Positions 1 through 6,999 of a stretch of 29,772 bases of DNA are shown piece after piece. The translations under genes and the position numbers were made by a program. The stretch is from a virus. The notes below the pieces were generated by a model. That model searched no databases. It saw only the letters and a program-made list of their open reading frames with translations, and was not told the origin of the DNA. The DNA lies in the IMG/VR virus record IMGVR_UViG_3300040809_001246, positions 1-29,772 of that record; one strand, written 5' to 3'. Positions within the stretch are counted from its first letter, which is position 1. Each line of letters begins with the position of its first letter.

Positions 1-823
1 CCGTAGCAGCAGTCACAAAGCCATTAGGCTGTGCAGTGCCTGTGCCGGTAGTGGCGTGCTGGTTGATGATACGCCCCAAGCGCTCAGCAAAGCTGTCGAT
101 GATGAAGTTCTCCAGGTCGAATGCTGTATCCTGAGCAAGCTGCACAGATACCTTCACAATACCGGAGGTGTAGGTGTAAGCGTCGAGCACCTTGTTCGCA
201 AAGGTCATATCCTGAACAGCCGCAGCACCTGCGGTTTCTGTAAGGATAGAGCCGATTGCAGAGGTGTCGTCAACCGTGGGCCAGTCCACCTGATTACCTG
301 TAGCGGTATTGAACAGGCGGGCGACATTCAGCATTTCACCAAAATACTTCATGCGGATTTCCAGCTCATCGCTGAACCCCTGAGGGATGGTGTAACCACC
401 CTGTGCGTCAGCAGTGGTTTGCGGGTCAGTACCCCGCTTTTCCATCAGGATTTGCTGCTCGCTTGCATTCAGGGAAGTAGCGCCCCACCGGAGGTACTTG
501 CTGAAGATGCTGCGGTATTGCTTGTCCTTGTCTTCCGGGGACAGTTGCTTGGTGGCCTGTTCGGCTTCACCACGCTGTGCGCGCTGCTCGATCTGCTCTT
601 TTTGCAGTTCTTCGACGCGTTGCTGGCGGTCAAGCTTCCGGGTAAGCGCCTGATAGTCCTCATCGAACTTCATGAAGCGGGCGTCCTCTTCTTTGTTGAG
701 GTCGCGGCTCTGCTTCTCTGCGCTGTTGACAATATCGCGCATCTGTTCCTTGATCCATGCACGGCCCTCGCGCAGTTCCTGTGCGCTCGCCTGGCCATTG
801 AGCAATTGCTCGGTACTTTTCAT
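1..823 (-). CDS. HK97-family major capsid protein, 3' end missing
   Basis: Main shell protein of the phage head. The reading frame opens at the ATG at 823 (MKSTEQLLNG) and is open to the window edge, giving 274 residues, so the C-terminal part is absent. Residues 1 to about 105 are charged and rich in Q, E, K and R and look coiled coil, as expected of the scaffolding-like delta domain that the prohead protease removes. From about residue 137 (TTADAQGGYTIPQGF) the sequence has the typical start of the mature HK97 subunit, followed by the N-arm and the E-loop/P-domain region (AGAAAVQDMTF, YTYTSGIVKVS, DTAFDLENFIID). It lies directly downstream of the protease and portal, the standard order. The family assignment is firm; cross-linking or an extra surface domain cannot be judged without the end. 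Confidence 0.93.
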   Translation of the reverse strand, partial: MKSTEQLLNGQASAQELREGRAWIKEQMRDIVNSAEKQSRDLNKEEDARFMKFDEDYQALTRKLDRQQRVEELQKEQIEQRAQRGEAEQATKQLSPEDKDKQYRSIFSKYLRWGATSLNASEQQILMEKRGTDPQTTADAQGGYTIPQGFSDELEIRMKYFGEMLNVARLFNTATGNQVDWPTVDDTSAIGSILTETAGAAAVQDMTFANKVLDAYTYTSGIVKVSVQLAQDTAFDLENFIIDSFAERLGRIINQHATTGTGTAQPNGFVTAAT

Positions 824-855
824 AGCTTTAATTTTTGCTATTCAAAAAAATAGGG

Positions 856-2259
856 TTATTCGTCACCTTCCGGCAACTCGATAATACGCAGCTTCCGCCC
901 TGCCAGGCTGGCCCGCGTTTTTTCTTTCTGTTCTTCTGTTTGCGCTGTGCGCTTTTCGATGCTCCGAGCACTCGCCTCCGTCTGCGTGTAAGCAGGGAAG
1001 GTAACAGGCGAAATGTCAAACACCTCACCAATGCGCTTCAATGTTCGCACAGGGTAGTCTCCTGATTCGTCCCATTCGTCTTCAGTAAGCGTGAAGCCGA
1101 ACGAACTTTGCGTTACATCGCCCCGCTTCATTGGCTCGATAACCAAGTCCCGGACAAGCTGTGTGTCAGGAGGGGTGATAGTGTAGCGAAGCCCGCGCTC
1201 GTCAATTTCGAGCTGTAGGGTATTGTTCGTTGTCCTGCCAAGCACGAAGTTAGGGTCGTGGTTGAACAGCGCCCGGACATCAGAAATATCAGCATCAGCG
1301 AATGCCTGCCGGTCAATGCGCTCGACAAAGCTGCCCATCAGCAGTTCTGAGTCAGAATCGAAAACAGCAGCATAGCCCCTGATTTGAGGCTTTCCGGTTT
1401 TCATATCCATGCGTAGCTCTGCGTTATATGTCCGGCGTTCAGTTCCGGTAGTCTGCTGCACCTTATCGGCAGGCTTGAATCGGTATTCCACTTCAATGGT
1501 TTTTGCGCTGCGGAAGTCGCTCGCCATCTCTTTTGTAAGAGTAGTGAAGCGGTGTGCAACGATTAGTACAGGGTCGCGCTCTACGAATAGCCCGCTTTCT
1601 TCGTCAAGCTCATAGACGCTGATTAAGGCAGCAGGGTCATCAGGCGTGCCGGTGACTTCAAATCCGCTATCAGCGACAACAGTGCCATCAGGTTCAATCT
1701 GTGTGACCTGCCCGTAAGCACGCCCTCCGGAGTTATTCCAGCTGACGTAATCGCCTACAGATAGCTCGTCAGGCTCTGCACGCTTTTTCTTTTTCTTGCC
1801 CTTGTAGGCGTTCATCTCCATATCGTCCATATCATCTTCAGCGTCCTCGATATCGGGCTTTGCAAAGGTGATAGTGATGTAGTCGTCATCCTCCTGAATG
1901 CCGACGATATGCCTTGTTATTTTTAGCTCGTCCATTGTCCTTTCTGATTCTTGCAGGTTATTGACGATGGTTTCTGTCCACCGGAGCATTGGGTCGCCGC
2001 CCCATGCAGCGTAACTAACACTGCCACAAATCTCGTTCCCATCGCTATCTAAAAAGTCTCCTTTGTCATATACTTTTGACCTTGAAAGAAAACTATAAGT
2101 TCTTTTTACCACATCCTCACTAATTGCCTCACGCTTAGCTAACTGATTTGCTCTAGCCCAACCCACAGCTGTGCCGCAGCTACTGCCATAAGACTCTTTG
2201 TGTCTTAGTGCTTTCCTAGCCTCTTCACTTGCCGCCTTAGGGTAGTCGCTATACGGCAT
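856..2259 (-). CDS. Prohead protease (S78/HK97 type) with long N-terminal extension
   Basis: Serine protease that trims the capsid delta domain during head maturation. The C-terminal half (about residues 270-440) is the S78 domain: RGYAAVFDS near 294, the catalytic-type histidine in LFNHDP (H334), and serine in TQSSFGF (385/386), then the typical DISPVTFPAYTQT. The 467-residue length is about twice a minimal prohead protease. Residues 28-100 (GTAVGWARANQLAKRE ... GGDPMLRWTE) match the N-terminal module seen in phage proteases of the XkdF-like type. Residues 166-215 (LSVGDYVSWNN ... GQVTQI) look like a DUF2945/Tudor-like small barrel, preceded by an acidic stretch and a KGKKKKKR run. The start ATG lies inside an 11-bp repeat that also forms the end of the upstream gene. 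Domain boundaries are by eye. Confidence 0.92.
   Translation of the reverse strand: MPYSDYPKAASEEARKALRHKESYGSSCGTAVGWARANQLAKREAISEDVVKRTYSFLSRSKVYDKGDFLDSDGNEICGSVSYAAWGGDPMLRWTETIVNNLQESERTMDELKITRHIVGIQEDDDYITITFAKPDIEDAEDDMDDMEMNAYKGKKKKKRAEPDELSVGDYVSWNNSGGRAYGQVTQIEPDGTVVADSGFEVTGTPDDPAALISVYELDEESGLFVERDPVLIVAHRFTTLTKEMASDFRSAKTIEVEYRFKPADKVQQTTGTERRTYNAELRMDMKTGKPQIRGYAAVFDSDSELLMGSFVERIDRQAFADADISDVRALFNHDPNFVLGRTTNNTLQLEIDERGLRYTITPPDTQLVRDLVIEPMKRGDVTQSSFGFTLTEDEWDESGDYPVRTLKRIGEVFDISPVTFPAYTQTEASARSIEKRTAQTEEQKEKTRASLAGRKLRIIELPEGDE
2249..2259 (-). repeat. Direct repeat ATGCCGTATAG, downstream copy
   Basis: Supplies both the stop codon (TAG) of the GIY-YIG gene and the start codon of the prohead protease gene. 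It is identical over 11 bp to the copy at the portal end. Together the two copies bracket a 631-bp unit that is wholly coding, so they look like the footprint of the endonuclease gene insertion. Confidence 0.85.
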
Positions 2260-2890
2260 TTTGCTTTATTTTTTTCTTAGCTCTGTAAATACAGCCCTTT
2301 GAATATCCAGTCATCTCTGTTATTTGACTCTCTGAAAAGCCATCATTTAACAGATGTTTGATTTGTTGTGCAACTTCAGTATAATCGTACTTAGTTAATG
2401 ACTTCCTCATCTTTTCAATTGCTGAGGGCTTCTGTATCCTACCCTTCTGCGCTTTACCGATATTGTCTCTCCACTCCTTGTGTTTCCCTCTGCTATTTAA
2501 TTGCTTCATCCAATTAGATCTGCGCTGTCTTTCCTTATCTGAAATATTGTCTATAAAGCCTTTTATCCCACCGACTCTTACATTGTAAGTGTCTGGCCTT
2601 TGTACAAAATCCTCATTAACAATGAATTTCTCTAATTCAGCAGCAGCCTTATACGATTCTAGTATAGCTATAATCTCTCGTTTGAAATTTTCACATCCAT
2701 GCTTCAATACGGCAGCTACAAATGGAATGCCTTTCCTTGATGAATAATCCCTACGAAGGGTTTGCCCATCTAATGATGTATACACACCGTTACCTATATA
2801 TCCATCGTTCAATTTTTTACATTTATGTATCCCAACATAAATATTACCATTGACTGTATTAGTGGTTTTATATAGGATACTATACGGCAT
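2249..2890 (-). CDS. GIY-YIG homing endonuclease inserted between portal and protease genes
   Basis: Probable free-standing homing endonuclease of 213 residues. The N-terminus (SILYKTTNTVNGNIYVGIH) is a GIY-YIG core with LYK and YVG in place of the two signature triplets. The middle (KHKEWRDNIGKAQKGR) looks like NUMOD3-type DNA-binding repeats, and the C-terminus (EVAQQIKHLLNDGFSESQITEMTGYS) is a helix-turn-helix. I chose the ATG at 2890 rather than 2929 because it begins inside the repeat ATGCCGTATAG; the same 11 bp return at the 3' end and supply its stop codon. The gene is clearly more A-T rich than portal and protease, which fits recent arrival. Homing activity is inferred from the family. 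Confidence 0.88.
   Translation of the reverse strand: MPYSILYKTTNTVNGNIYVGIHKCKKLNDGYIGNGVYTSLDGQTLRRDYSSRKGIPFVAAVLKHGCENFKREIIAILESYKAAAELEKFIVNEDFVQRPDTYNVRVGGIKGFIDNISDKERQRRSNWMKQLNSRGKHKEWRDNIGKAQKGRIQKPSAIEKMRKSLTKYDYTEVAQQIKHLLNDGFSESQITEMTGYSKGCIYRAKKKIKQNAV
2880..2890 (-). repeat. Direct repeat ATGCCGTATAG, upstream copy
   Basis: Supplies the stop codon of the portal gene (it ends GAT GCC GTA TAG) and the ATG of the GIY-YIG gene. In the presumed ancestor one copy would have been both the end of portal and the start of protease. Confidence 0.85.
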
Positions 2891-4130
2891 CGCCATCACT
2901 ATTTTGTGCCGGTTGTTGCGGCTGGTCAATCGTTGTCATATTGAGCTGAATAAAGTGCTTATCGCCGCCCTCTACAGGGTTAAGCTTCTCTGTTTTTCGC
3001 ACTTCATTGATGCTCATCCATCCGTTCTGAATTGCCTTGTTGTAGTATTCAGCTCGTGCCTCAGTATCTGCACGCATGAAAGCGTCCATGTTCAGGCGAA
3101 CTTTAAAGCGCCCGCGCTCATACTGGCTGAACACCTTGCGGTTGTACTCCTGCTCCCACCGCTTTACCCACGGACGGATAGTGTACTTTGCAAATTCAAG
3201 GCTCAGTTGCTCGATGTTATTGAACGTTGCCCTGTCGAGTGCTTGCAGCATATGCATAGGCACGCCGGTGATACGCGCTATGTCCTCTACGTTAAACTTC
3301 TGAGTAGGGATAAGCCCGGCATCTTGAGGGCCCATGTTCAGCGGGACAAATTCGCTGCCTTGGTCGAGTATTGCTGTTTTGCCGCTGTTCTCTGCGCCTC
3401 CGTAGTTGGCATTCCAGCCCCGTTTTACCCGGTCAAAGCCCTCTTCATTTAGTTTTGTGGGGTATTTAATATAGCCGTTCAGGTGTGCGCCGTTCTTGAA
3501 GAAGTTAGCGCCAAAATCACGCGCAGCAAGCCCTGTGCCTAGATTGTCTTTGTGTACGTCAATAGTGTTCAGCCCTGCAATGCCATTCATGCTGAATCCG
3601 GGGATATGGATAATCTCTTCAGCTTTGAATGTTTGAACTTTGTTTTTGTGCCTAAAGGTGTAGTACATCAGCCCCTCATCGCTAACGAAAATATCAATGT
3701 GCCGGGCATCAAGGATAGTAAACTTGCGGGGCCTGCCGTCATCATCCCGGTGAATGCGGGCATAGGCGTTGCCGAACATACAAGCGTGCACCATCATGGT
3801 ATGCCGAAAGGTGAAGGAGGTGTATAACTGGCTTGGCTCTGCATCAATCAGGTAGGCGATAGGGTGCTGCCGGTTGATGTTGATATTGCCCTCATCGTCA
3901 ATCTCAAGGACTTCAAAGGGAAGCCCTGCGATAGACTCAGCAAGAATGGACACGGCACGCCAAAAGGCGGTGACTGTGATGGCGCTCTCCGGTGATACGT
4001 CAACCCCTGCTTTGCTCGCTTTGCCGAAAATCGCTGTTAGCCAGCTTGCAGGGTTCGACAGGCTAGTGCCCGGCCGTTCGGGGCTACTCCTGAAAATTCG
4101 AGGGATAGATATGCCTAATACTTTCGCCAT
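2880..4130 (-). CDS. HK97-family portal protein
   Basis: Dodecameric ring at the head vertex through which DNA is packaged. At 416 residues it is normal for the family. Recognisable stretches are VTAFWRAVSILAESIAGLPFEV near residue 50, LYTSFTFRHTMMVHACMFGNAY near 105, GFSMNGIAGLNTIDVHKDNLG near 180 and the C-terminal stem/crown region FNVEDIARITGVPMHMLQ with FNNIEQLSLEFAKYTIRPW. The protein ends in a Q/P-rich tail. The start ATG at 4130 precedes MAKVLGISIPRIF. It is the first gene of the portal-protease-capsid series, now separated from protease by the GIY-YIG gene. Confidence 0.95.
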   Translation of the reverse strand: MAKVLGISIPRIFRSSPERPGTSLSNPASWLTAIFGKASKAGVDVSPESAITVTAFWRAVSILAESIAGLPFEVLEIDDEGNININRQHPIAYLIDAEPSQLYTSFTFRHTMMVHACMFGNAYARIHRDDDGRPRKFTILDARHIDIFVSDEGLMYYTFRHKNKVQTFKAEEIIHIPGFSMNGIAGLNTIDVHKDNLGTGLAARDFGANFFKNGAHLNGYIKYPTKLNEEGFDRVKRGWNANYGGAENSGKTAILDQGSEFVPLNMGPQDAGLIPTQKFNVEDIARITGVPMHMLQALDRATFNNIEQLSLEFAKYTIRPWVKRWEQEYNRKVFSQYERGRFKVRLNMDAFMRADTEARAEYYNKAIQNGWMSINEVRKTEKLNPVEGGDKHFIQLNMTTIDQPQQPAQNSDGDAV

Positions 4131-4210
4131 ACGTGCGAAAATTGCATGTTTTTAGGCGTACTGCCCTGAACTTTTGGTGTATATTTTGTATTTTGGTGCG
4201 GTGAAAGCCT

Positions 4211-4283
4211 TGCGCGGTAGTTCAATTGGCAGAACACGAGACTAACGGTTCTTGACGTGCAGGTTCGAATCCTGTCTGCGTAG
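4211..4283 (+). tRNA. tRNA-like gene with an 8-nt anticodon loop
   Basis: A full cloverleaf can be drawn. The acceptor stem TGCGCGG/CTGCGTA has 7 pairs, two of them wobble. The D arm is GTTC/GAAC around AATTGGCA, and the T arm is GCAGG-TTCGAAT-CCTGT. The anticodon stem CGAGA/TCTTG encloses CTAACGGT, which is eight bases, not seven. A seven-base loop breaks the stem. Read conventionally the anticodon is AAC; a four-base anticodon is also possible. CCA is not encoded. The flanks GTGAAAGCCT and AGGCTTTTCAC are complementary and extend the stem outward. It shares acceptor, position 8-9 and loop details with the second tRNA, so the two are related. It may be a frameshift-type tRNA or a decayed one. 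Confidence 0.75.
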
Positions 4284-4306
4284 GCTTTTCACTAAACAAC
4301 AAATCA

Positions 4307-4504
4307 ATGAGAGAACAAGAAACAAAAACACTGCTAAAGTTGAACGAGCTTAGAAAAGAAGCTTTTGCAAAAGCTCAGAACCCGCCTGAAGGCAGCATCA
4401 ACGGCTCTGAATACTACTACGGTGTTTGTCAAGGGTATGATGATGCGATAGCGATGCTGCTCGGTAAACCTTCATTTACAGAACGTGAAAAACAAAAGGT
4501 ATGA
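4307..4504 (+). CDS. Small phage protein, unknown
   Basis: 65 residues, starting 24 bp after the tRNA-like gene. The sequence MREQETKTLLKLNELRKEAF is a charged, probably helical N-terminus; the second half contains EYYYGVCQGYDDAIAMLLGK, a pattern (tyrosines, then YDxAI) seen in many small phage proteins of unknown role. Its stop overlaps the next start in ATGA, so the two genes are translationally coupled. No membrane segment or metal site is visible. I do not recognise a named family. Confidence 0.65.
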   Translation: MREQETKTLLKLNELRKEAFAKAQNPPEGSINGSEYYYGVCQGYDDAIAMLLGKPSFTEREKQKV

Positions 4505-5250
4505 GGTTTTCAAAAGGGCTTTATCCGCATTTGACAAAAGAAAGGTGGGGACAGATTAGGTTTGATTCAGGAATAGCAGATGATATCCGTCAATCTACTA
4601 TATCTGCTTTCCATGAAATTCACAGCCTTACTGGTATTGATTATGTATCTAAGGTATTTAAAAAAGAAGCATGGAGTAATTTTGATAGATTGTTAGAGCA
4701 TTCAAATGTTGTTTACGGTGAACCTTACAGCGTAACAGATAATTCAAGGTTCCATATTTTTGGTTATACTGGAGTTCAATGTTACATCTTAGTTGGAGGG
4801 TTGTTCTGCACTACTATATGGACAGATGATAATGTTAATTATAACCCTAAAAAAGGTTTTTACACTAGAGCTTATTCATCAAAAAGATACCACGATAGTC
4901 TAACTAAAAACCTAGGCGATACTATAAAAATAAATGAATATCTTTCACAAGAATTCATGAAATCATTTGTCTATTATTCTTTTGCAAAAATCGCAGAACT
5001 CAAAGCCAAACAACTCCCGCCAAAGGGTAAACTCAAAGACTTTCATTGCCGTTATAAGTCTGATTTGAATATACCAATCAACCTGCTAACCGAAAATTGG
5101 TACACCGAATCCTGTCAAAACCACCCGTTTGTAGTTAGAGGCCATTGGAGGATGCAGGCTTGCGGTGAAGGTTTATCAGAAAGGAAACTTATTTACGTCA
5201 ATCCCTTTATGAAGAAAGGGTACACTAAAGGCACCTACAAAGATAATTAA
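4501..5250 (+). CDS. Unknown protein with C-terminal VRGHWR motif
   Basis: 249 residues, soluble, A-T rich compared with the structural genes on either side. The most distinctive part is the C-terminus: HPFVVRGHWRMQACGEG followed about ten residues later by KLIYVNPFMKKGYTKG. A similar VRGHWR-x-Q ... P-F-x-x-G ending occurs in other phage and plasmid proteins of unknown function; I cannot name a family or a reaction. An aromatic stretch (FHIFGYTGVQCYILVGGLFCTTIW) near residue 85 could be a buried strand pair. It starts inside the stop of the previous gene (ATGA), so it belongs to the same transcript as the tRNA-like gene. Its position inside the late region on the opposite strand suggests a moron-type accessory gene. 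Confidence 0.72.
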   Translation: MRFSKGLYPHLTKERWGQIRFDSGIADDIRQSTISAFHEIHSLTGIDYVSKVFKKEAWSNFDRLLEHSNVVYGEPYSVTDNSRFHIFGYTGVQCYILVGGLFCTTIWTDDNVNYNPKKGFYTRAYSSKRYHDSLTKNLGDTIKINEYLSQEFMKSFVYYSFAKIAELKAKQLPPKGKLKDFHCRYKSDLNIPINLLTENWYTESCQNHPFVVRGHWRMQACGEGLSERKLIYVNPFMKKGYTKGTYKDN

Positions 5251-5280
5251 CGCCCTTTTTGAGATGCACGGCGATATAGA

Positions 5281-5341
5281 AAGCAAAGCAGGCAATTAGC
5301 GTTGACATGAACCAACCGGATAAGCATTGCCTGCCCTGCTT
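5281..5341. terminator. Large inverted repeat between convergent genes
   Basis: AAGCAAAGCAGGCAAT pairs with ATTGCCTGCCCTGCTT across a 29-nt loop (14 of 16 pairs). It sits between the convergent ends of the VRGHWR-motif gene and the ParB-like gene, the usual place for a bidirectional terminator, but there is no clear U tract on either side. An RNA-processing or protein-binding role is possible. Confidence 0.5.
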
Positions 5342-5372
5342 GAAGAGGGGAGTTAAGTATACTGCTGTTTAG

Positions 5373-6134
5373 TTAAAACCTAATATTCCCATTATCACCG
5401 CGCTTACGGTAATTGTAAACCTTCTCTAATATCTGCTTATAGTGTGACTGATCTGCTTGAGCCCTAAACACATAAGGATATTTCTTAATCTGCTGAATCA
5501 GCCTGTTGGGCTTAAATTCTGGATTCAGTGAAAGGGAGCCTAATGCGGAAGCTAAAGAGTATTTGTTTTTAACTTCCTCTCTAGGCACGTTGTTTTCGAT
5601 AGCAGTTAACATCTGAGAAACCAATGCCGCTTTTTTTCTCGCTTCTTCTGGAAACGGGTACAGTCCTTGCTTAAATATTTCTGAGCCAGTTGAACTTCTA
5701 TCTTTGCCTCCTTGCCACAGAGTAAGTAAGTACTGAATCCTCATGTTTGTAAAATCAGACAAAAACTTTTTAACTCTAATATAGTCAGGCTTTCCTTGAG
5801 TAGCATAGAAATTCAAGTAATCTAAAGGCTTCCAATTCTCCTGCCCAGTATTAAACGTTGCAATGTCTTCAATACCTACAGATTCCGAAATGATATAGTA
5901 AATCGGCAACCCTAATTCCATACAGGCGAAGTACCTGCCCTGCCCGTCAATGATAATGTAACCGTTATCTGCAACGATTACAATAATCGGTACGTAGCGG
6001 CTCATATCCTTCTTTTTCAGGCTTTTAGCTATTTTTGGCCAGTGATTAGGAGGTCTGTTAGAGTTGTGTAACTTAAATAAATTGTAATCAAAAGTTACAT
6101 GTACGCGTGGAGCTTCGTAGATTTGACTTGACAT
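5373..6134 (-). CDS. ParB/Sulfiredoxin-fold (ParB-like nuclease domain) protein
   Basis: 253 residues. Residues 25-95 form a ParB-like N-terminal domain: WPKIAKSLKKKDMSRYVPIIV leads into GYIIIDGQGRYFACMELGLPIYY, with the characteristic (I)DGQ-x-R box. The rest (NTGQENWKPLDYLNFYATQG ... IRVKKFLSD) matches phage and mobile-element ParB-like proteins rather than chromosome-partition ParB, since there is no clear HTH. Such proteins serve as nucleases, regulators or partners of PAPS-reductase-like proteins (the IbrA/IbrB pair). A PAPS-reductase-family gene does occur in this window, but 20 kb away and on the other strand, so a link is only a suggestion. The gene is the only leftward member of the accessory island. 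Confidence 0.8.
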   Translation of the reverse strand: MSSQIYEAPRVHVTFDYNLFKLHNSNRPPNHWPKIAKSLKKKDMSRYVPIIVIVADNGYIIIDGQGRYFACMELGLPIYYIISESVGIEDIATFNTGQENWKPLDYLNFYATQGKPDYIRVKKFLSDFTNMRIQYLLTLWQGGKDRSSTGSEIFKQGLYPFPEEARKKAALVSQMLTAIENNVPREEVKNKYSLASALGSLSLNPEFKPNRLIQQIKKYPYVFRAQADQSHYKQILEKVYNYRKRGDNGNIRF

Positions 6135-6158
6135 AGTAATGATTTTGGATTATTAATT

Positions 6159-6187
6159 AAGGGGCAGCCGTGCAGGGCTTGCCCCTT
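6159..6187 (-). other. Leader hairpin before the ParB-like gene
   Basis: On the minus strand AAGGGGCA/TGCCCCTT forms a stem with a 13-nt G-C-rich loop, followed by TTAATTAATAAT and the ATG of the ParB-like gene 25 nt later. It follows the pattern of GC hairpin, A-T tail and start codon seen before several genes in this window. It could be an attenuator or an RNA-stabilising hairpin. Confidence 0.45.
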
Positions 6188-6196
6188 TGTTCGTTA

Positions 6197-6204
6197 CAAA
6201 CATA
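6197..6204 (-). promoter_or_regulatory. Possible -7 box for the ParB-like gene
   Basis: TATGTTTG on the minus strand fits the Bacteroidota -7 consensus TAnnTTTG, but no TTG is found about 20 bp upstream, so the promoter call is weak. Confidence 0.3.
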
Positions 6205-6247
6205 AGCATAAAACCGCAAAAATCGGTATATTGCGACTAACTAATAT

Positions 6248-6319
6248 TGCGCGGTAGTGTAGCTGGCAACACGCAGGACTCATGATCCTGAACCGGAGGT
6301 TCAAATCCTCCCTGCGCAA
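6248..6319 (+). tRNA. tRNA with CAT anticodon (Met, or Ile if the C is modified)
   Basis: Complete cloverleaf: acceptor TGCGCGG/CTGCGCA with one G-T pair, TA at 8-9, D arm GTGT/ACAC, anticodon stem CAGGA/TCCTG around CTCATGA, a four-base variable loop, and T arm GGAGG-TTCAAAT-CCTCC. The discriminator is A and CCA is not encoded. The anticodon stem lacks the three G-C pairs of initiator tRNA, so elongator Met or Ile2 is more likely. The acceptor start TGCGCGG is the same as in the tRNA-like gene 2 kb upstream. Confidence 0.88.
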
Positions 6320-6332
6320 CTAAACACAACGA

Positions 6333-6587
6333 ATGCAATTAACCACCTGCCGGTACACCCTGAGCGTCAATTTTAAGCCTGCATCTTACAGAGTTGACAG
6401 GTACACAAATCAAAAAGCGCTGAGGGTGTCAATCGACAAAGAGCAGGGATTTTTATACTTGAAAGAATACAACCCGGAGGCATTTATCAAGCAAATACAT
6501 CAACATGGGCAAAGAGCAGTATCAAAAAGGCTCAGAAGGGAAATCGAAACACGGTACTATCAAAAGCAAGTCAAAAGCAAATGCTGA
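6333..6587 (+). CDS. Small basic protein, unknown
   Basis: 84 residues starting 13 bp after the tRNA. MQLTTCRYTLSVNFKPASYRVD suggests beta strands and the C-terminus is rich in R, K and Q (AVSKRLRREIETRYYQKQ). The last 83 bp overlap the next gene in another frame, so one of the two could be an accident; this frame has a clean ATG and plausible composition. No family recognised. Confidence 0.5.
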   Translation: MQLTTCRYTLSVNFKPASYRVDRYTNQKALRVSIDKEQGFLYLKEYNPEAFIKQIHQHGQRAVSKRLRREIETRYYQKQVKSKC

Positions 6588-6711
6588 GCGACTTGCTGAA
6601 AAATTAGTCAATTTTCGTACCTTTAGCGAGGAAGAAGTAAAAGCCTTGATTGTGCGAGCGTATCAGACAGGGTGGCGAGATAGCCTTATTGACGTCATCA
6701 CAGAGGAATAA
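6505..6711 (+). CDS. Small helical phage protein, unknown
   Basis: 68 residues. After a lysine/glycine-rich start (MGKEQYQKGSEGKSKHGTIK) the C-terminal half (FSEEEVKALIVRAYQTGWRDS) has the acidic helix-plus-YxxGW pattern common in small phage proteins. It ends 27 bp before a strong terminator, so it is the last gene of this short rightward transcript. It overlaps the preceding frame by 83 bp, which is large; of the two, this one looks the more protein-like. Confidence 0.6.
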   Translation: MGKEQYQKGSEGKSKHGTIKSKSKANAERLAEKLVNFRTFSEEEVKALIVRAYQTGWRDSLIDVITEE

Positions 6712-6729
6712 TTGTTAGTTGTTTCATAC

Positions 6730-6999
6730 CTACTTTTGAGGCTCCCGGTGAATACCAGGGAGCCTTTTTTGTATCGTATCGCGAACCCAAATCCGGTACT
6801 GATTCCTAAAGCTGTCATAATTCGCATACCTTCGCGCCATGCCGTATTTTTCAAGCTCTGCTTCTGCAAGCTCGTAGGCTTCCCGGAATCGCTCAACATC
6901 CTGACCCATGCGCTGAACGAGCTTAAAGAAGCCTACCCGGTGTGTTGCATCAATCAATTCGATAGGTACGCTAACTGTCATTTGCTTATCCTCCATCAC
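6730..6999 (-). CDS. Small protein downstream of terminase, unknown
   Basis: 89 residues (or 88 from the second Met). It begins in the stop of the terminase gene (ATGA-type overlap), so it is co-translated with TerL. The protein is mostly helical and charged: VQRMGQDVERFREAYELAEAELEKYGMARRY. The 3' end overlaps the opposite-strand terminator. Proteins of this size between TerL and portal are frequent in HK97-type phages; no specific role can be read from the sequence. Confidence 0.65.
   Translation of the reverse strand: MMEDKQMTVSVPIELIDATHRVGFFKLVQRMGQDVERFREAYELAEAELEKYGMARRYANYDSFRNQYRIWVRDTIQKRLPGIHREPQK
6739..6770 (+). terminator. Intrinsic terminator ending the tRNA-Met transcript
   Basis: AGGCTCCC/GGGAGCCT with an 11-nt loop and a run of six T. 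It lies over the last codons of the leftward gene that follows, so it acts on rightward transcripts only. Confidence 0.88.

Noticed and set aside
56-853. Long rightward open frame opposite the capsid gene (265 codons)
   Set aside because: It is the antisense shadow of a clear HK97 capsid sequence; the protein is low in pattern and rich in L and C as shadows are.
2850-3452. 200-codon rightward frame opposite the portal gene
   Set aside because: Antisense shadow of the portal gene with no domain pattern.
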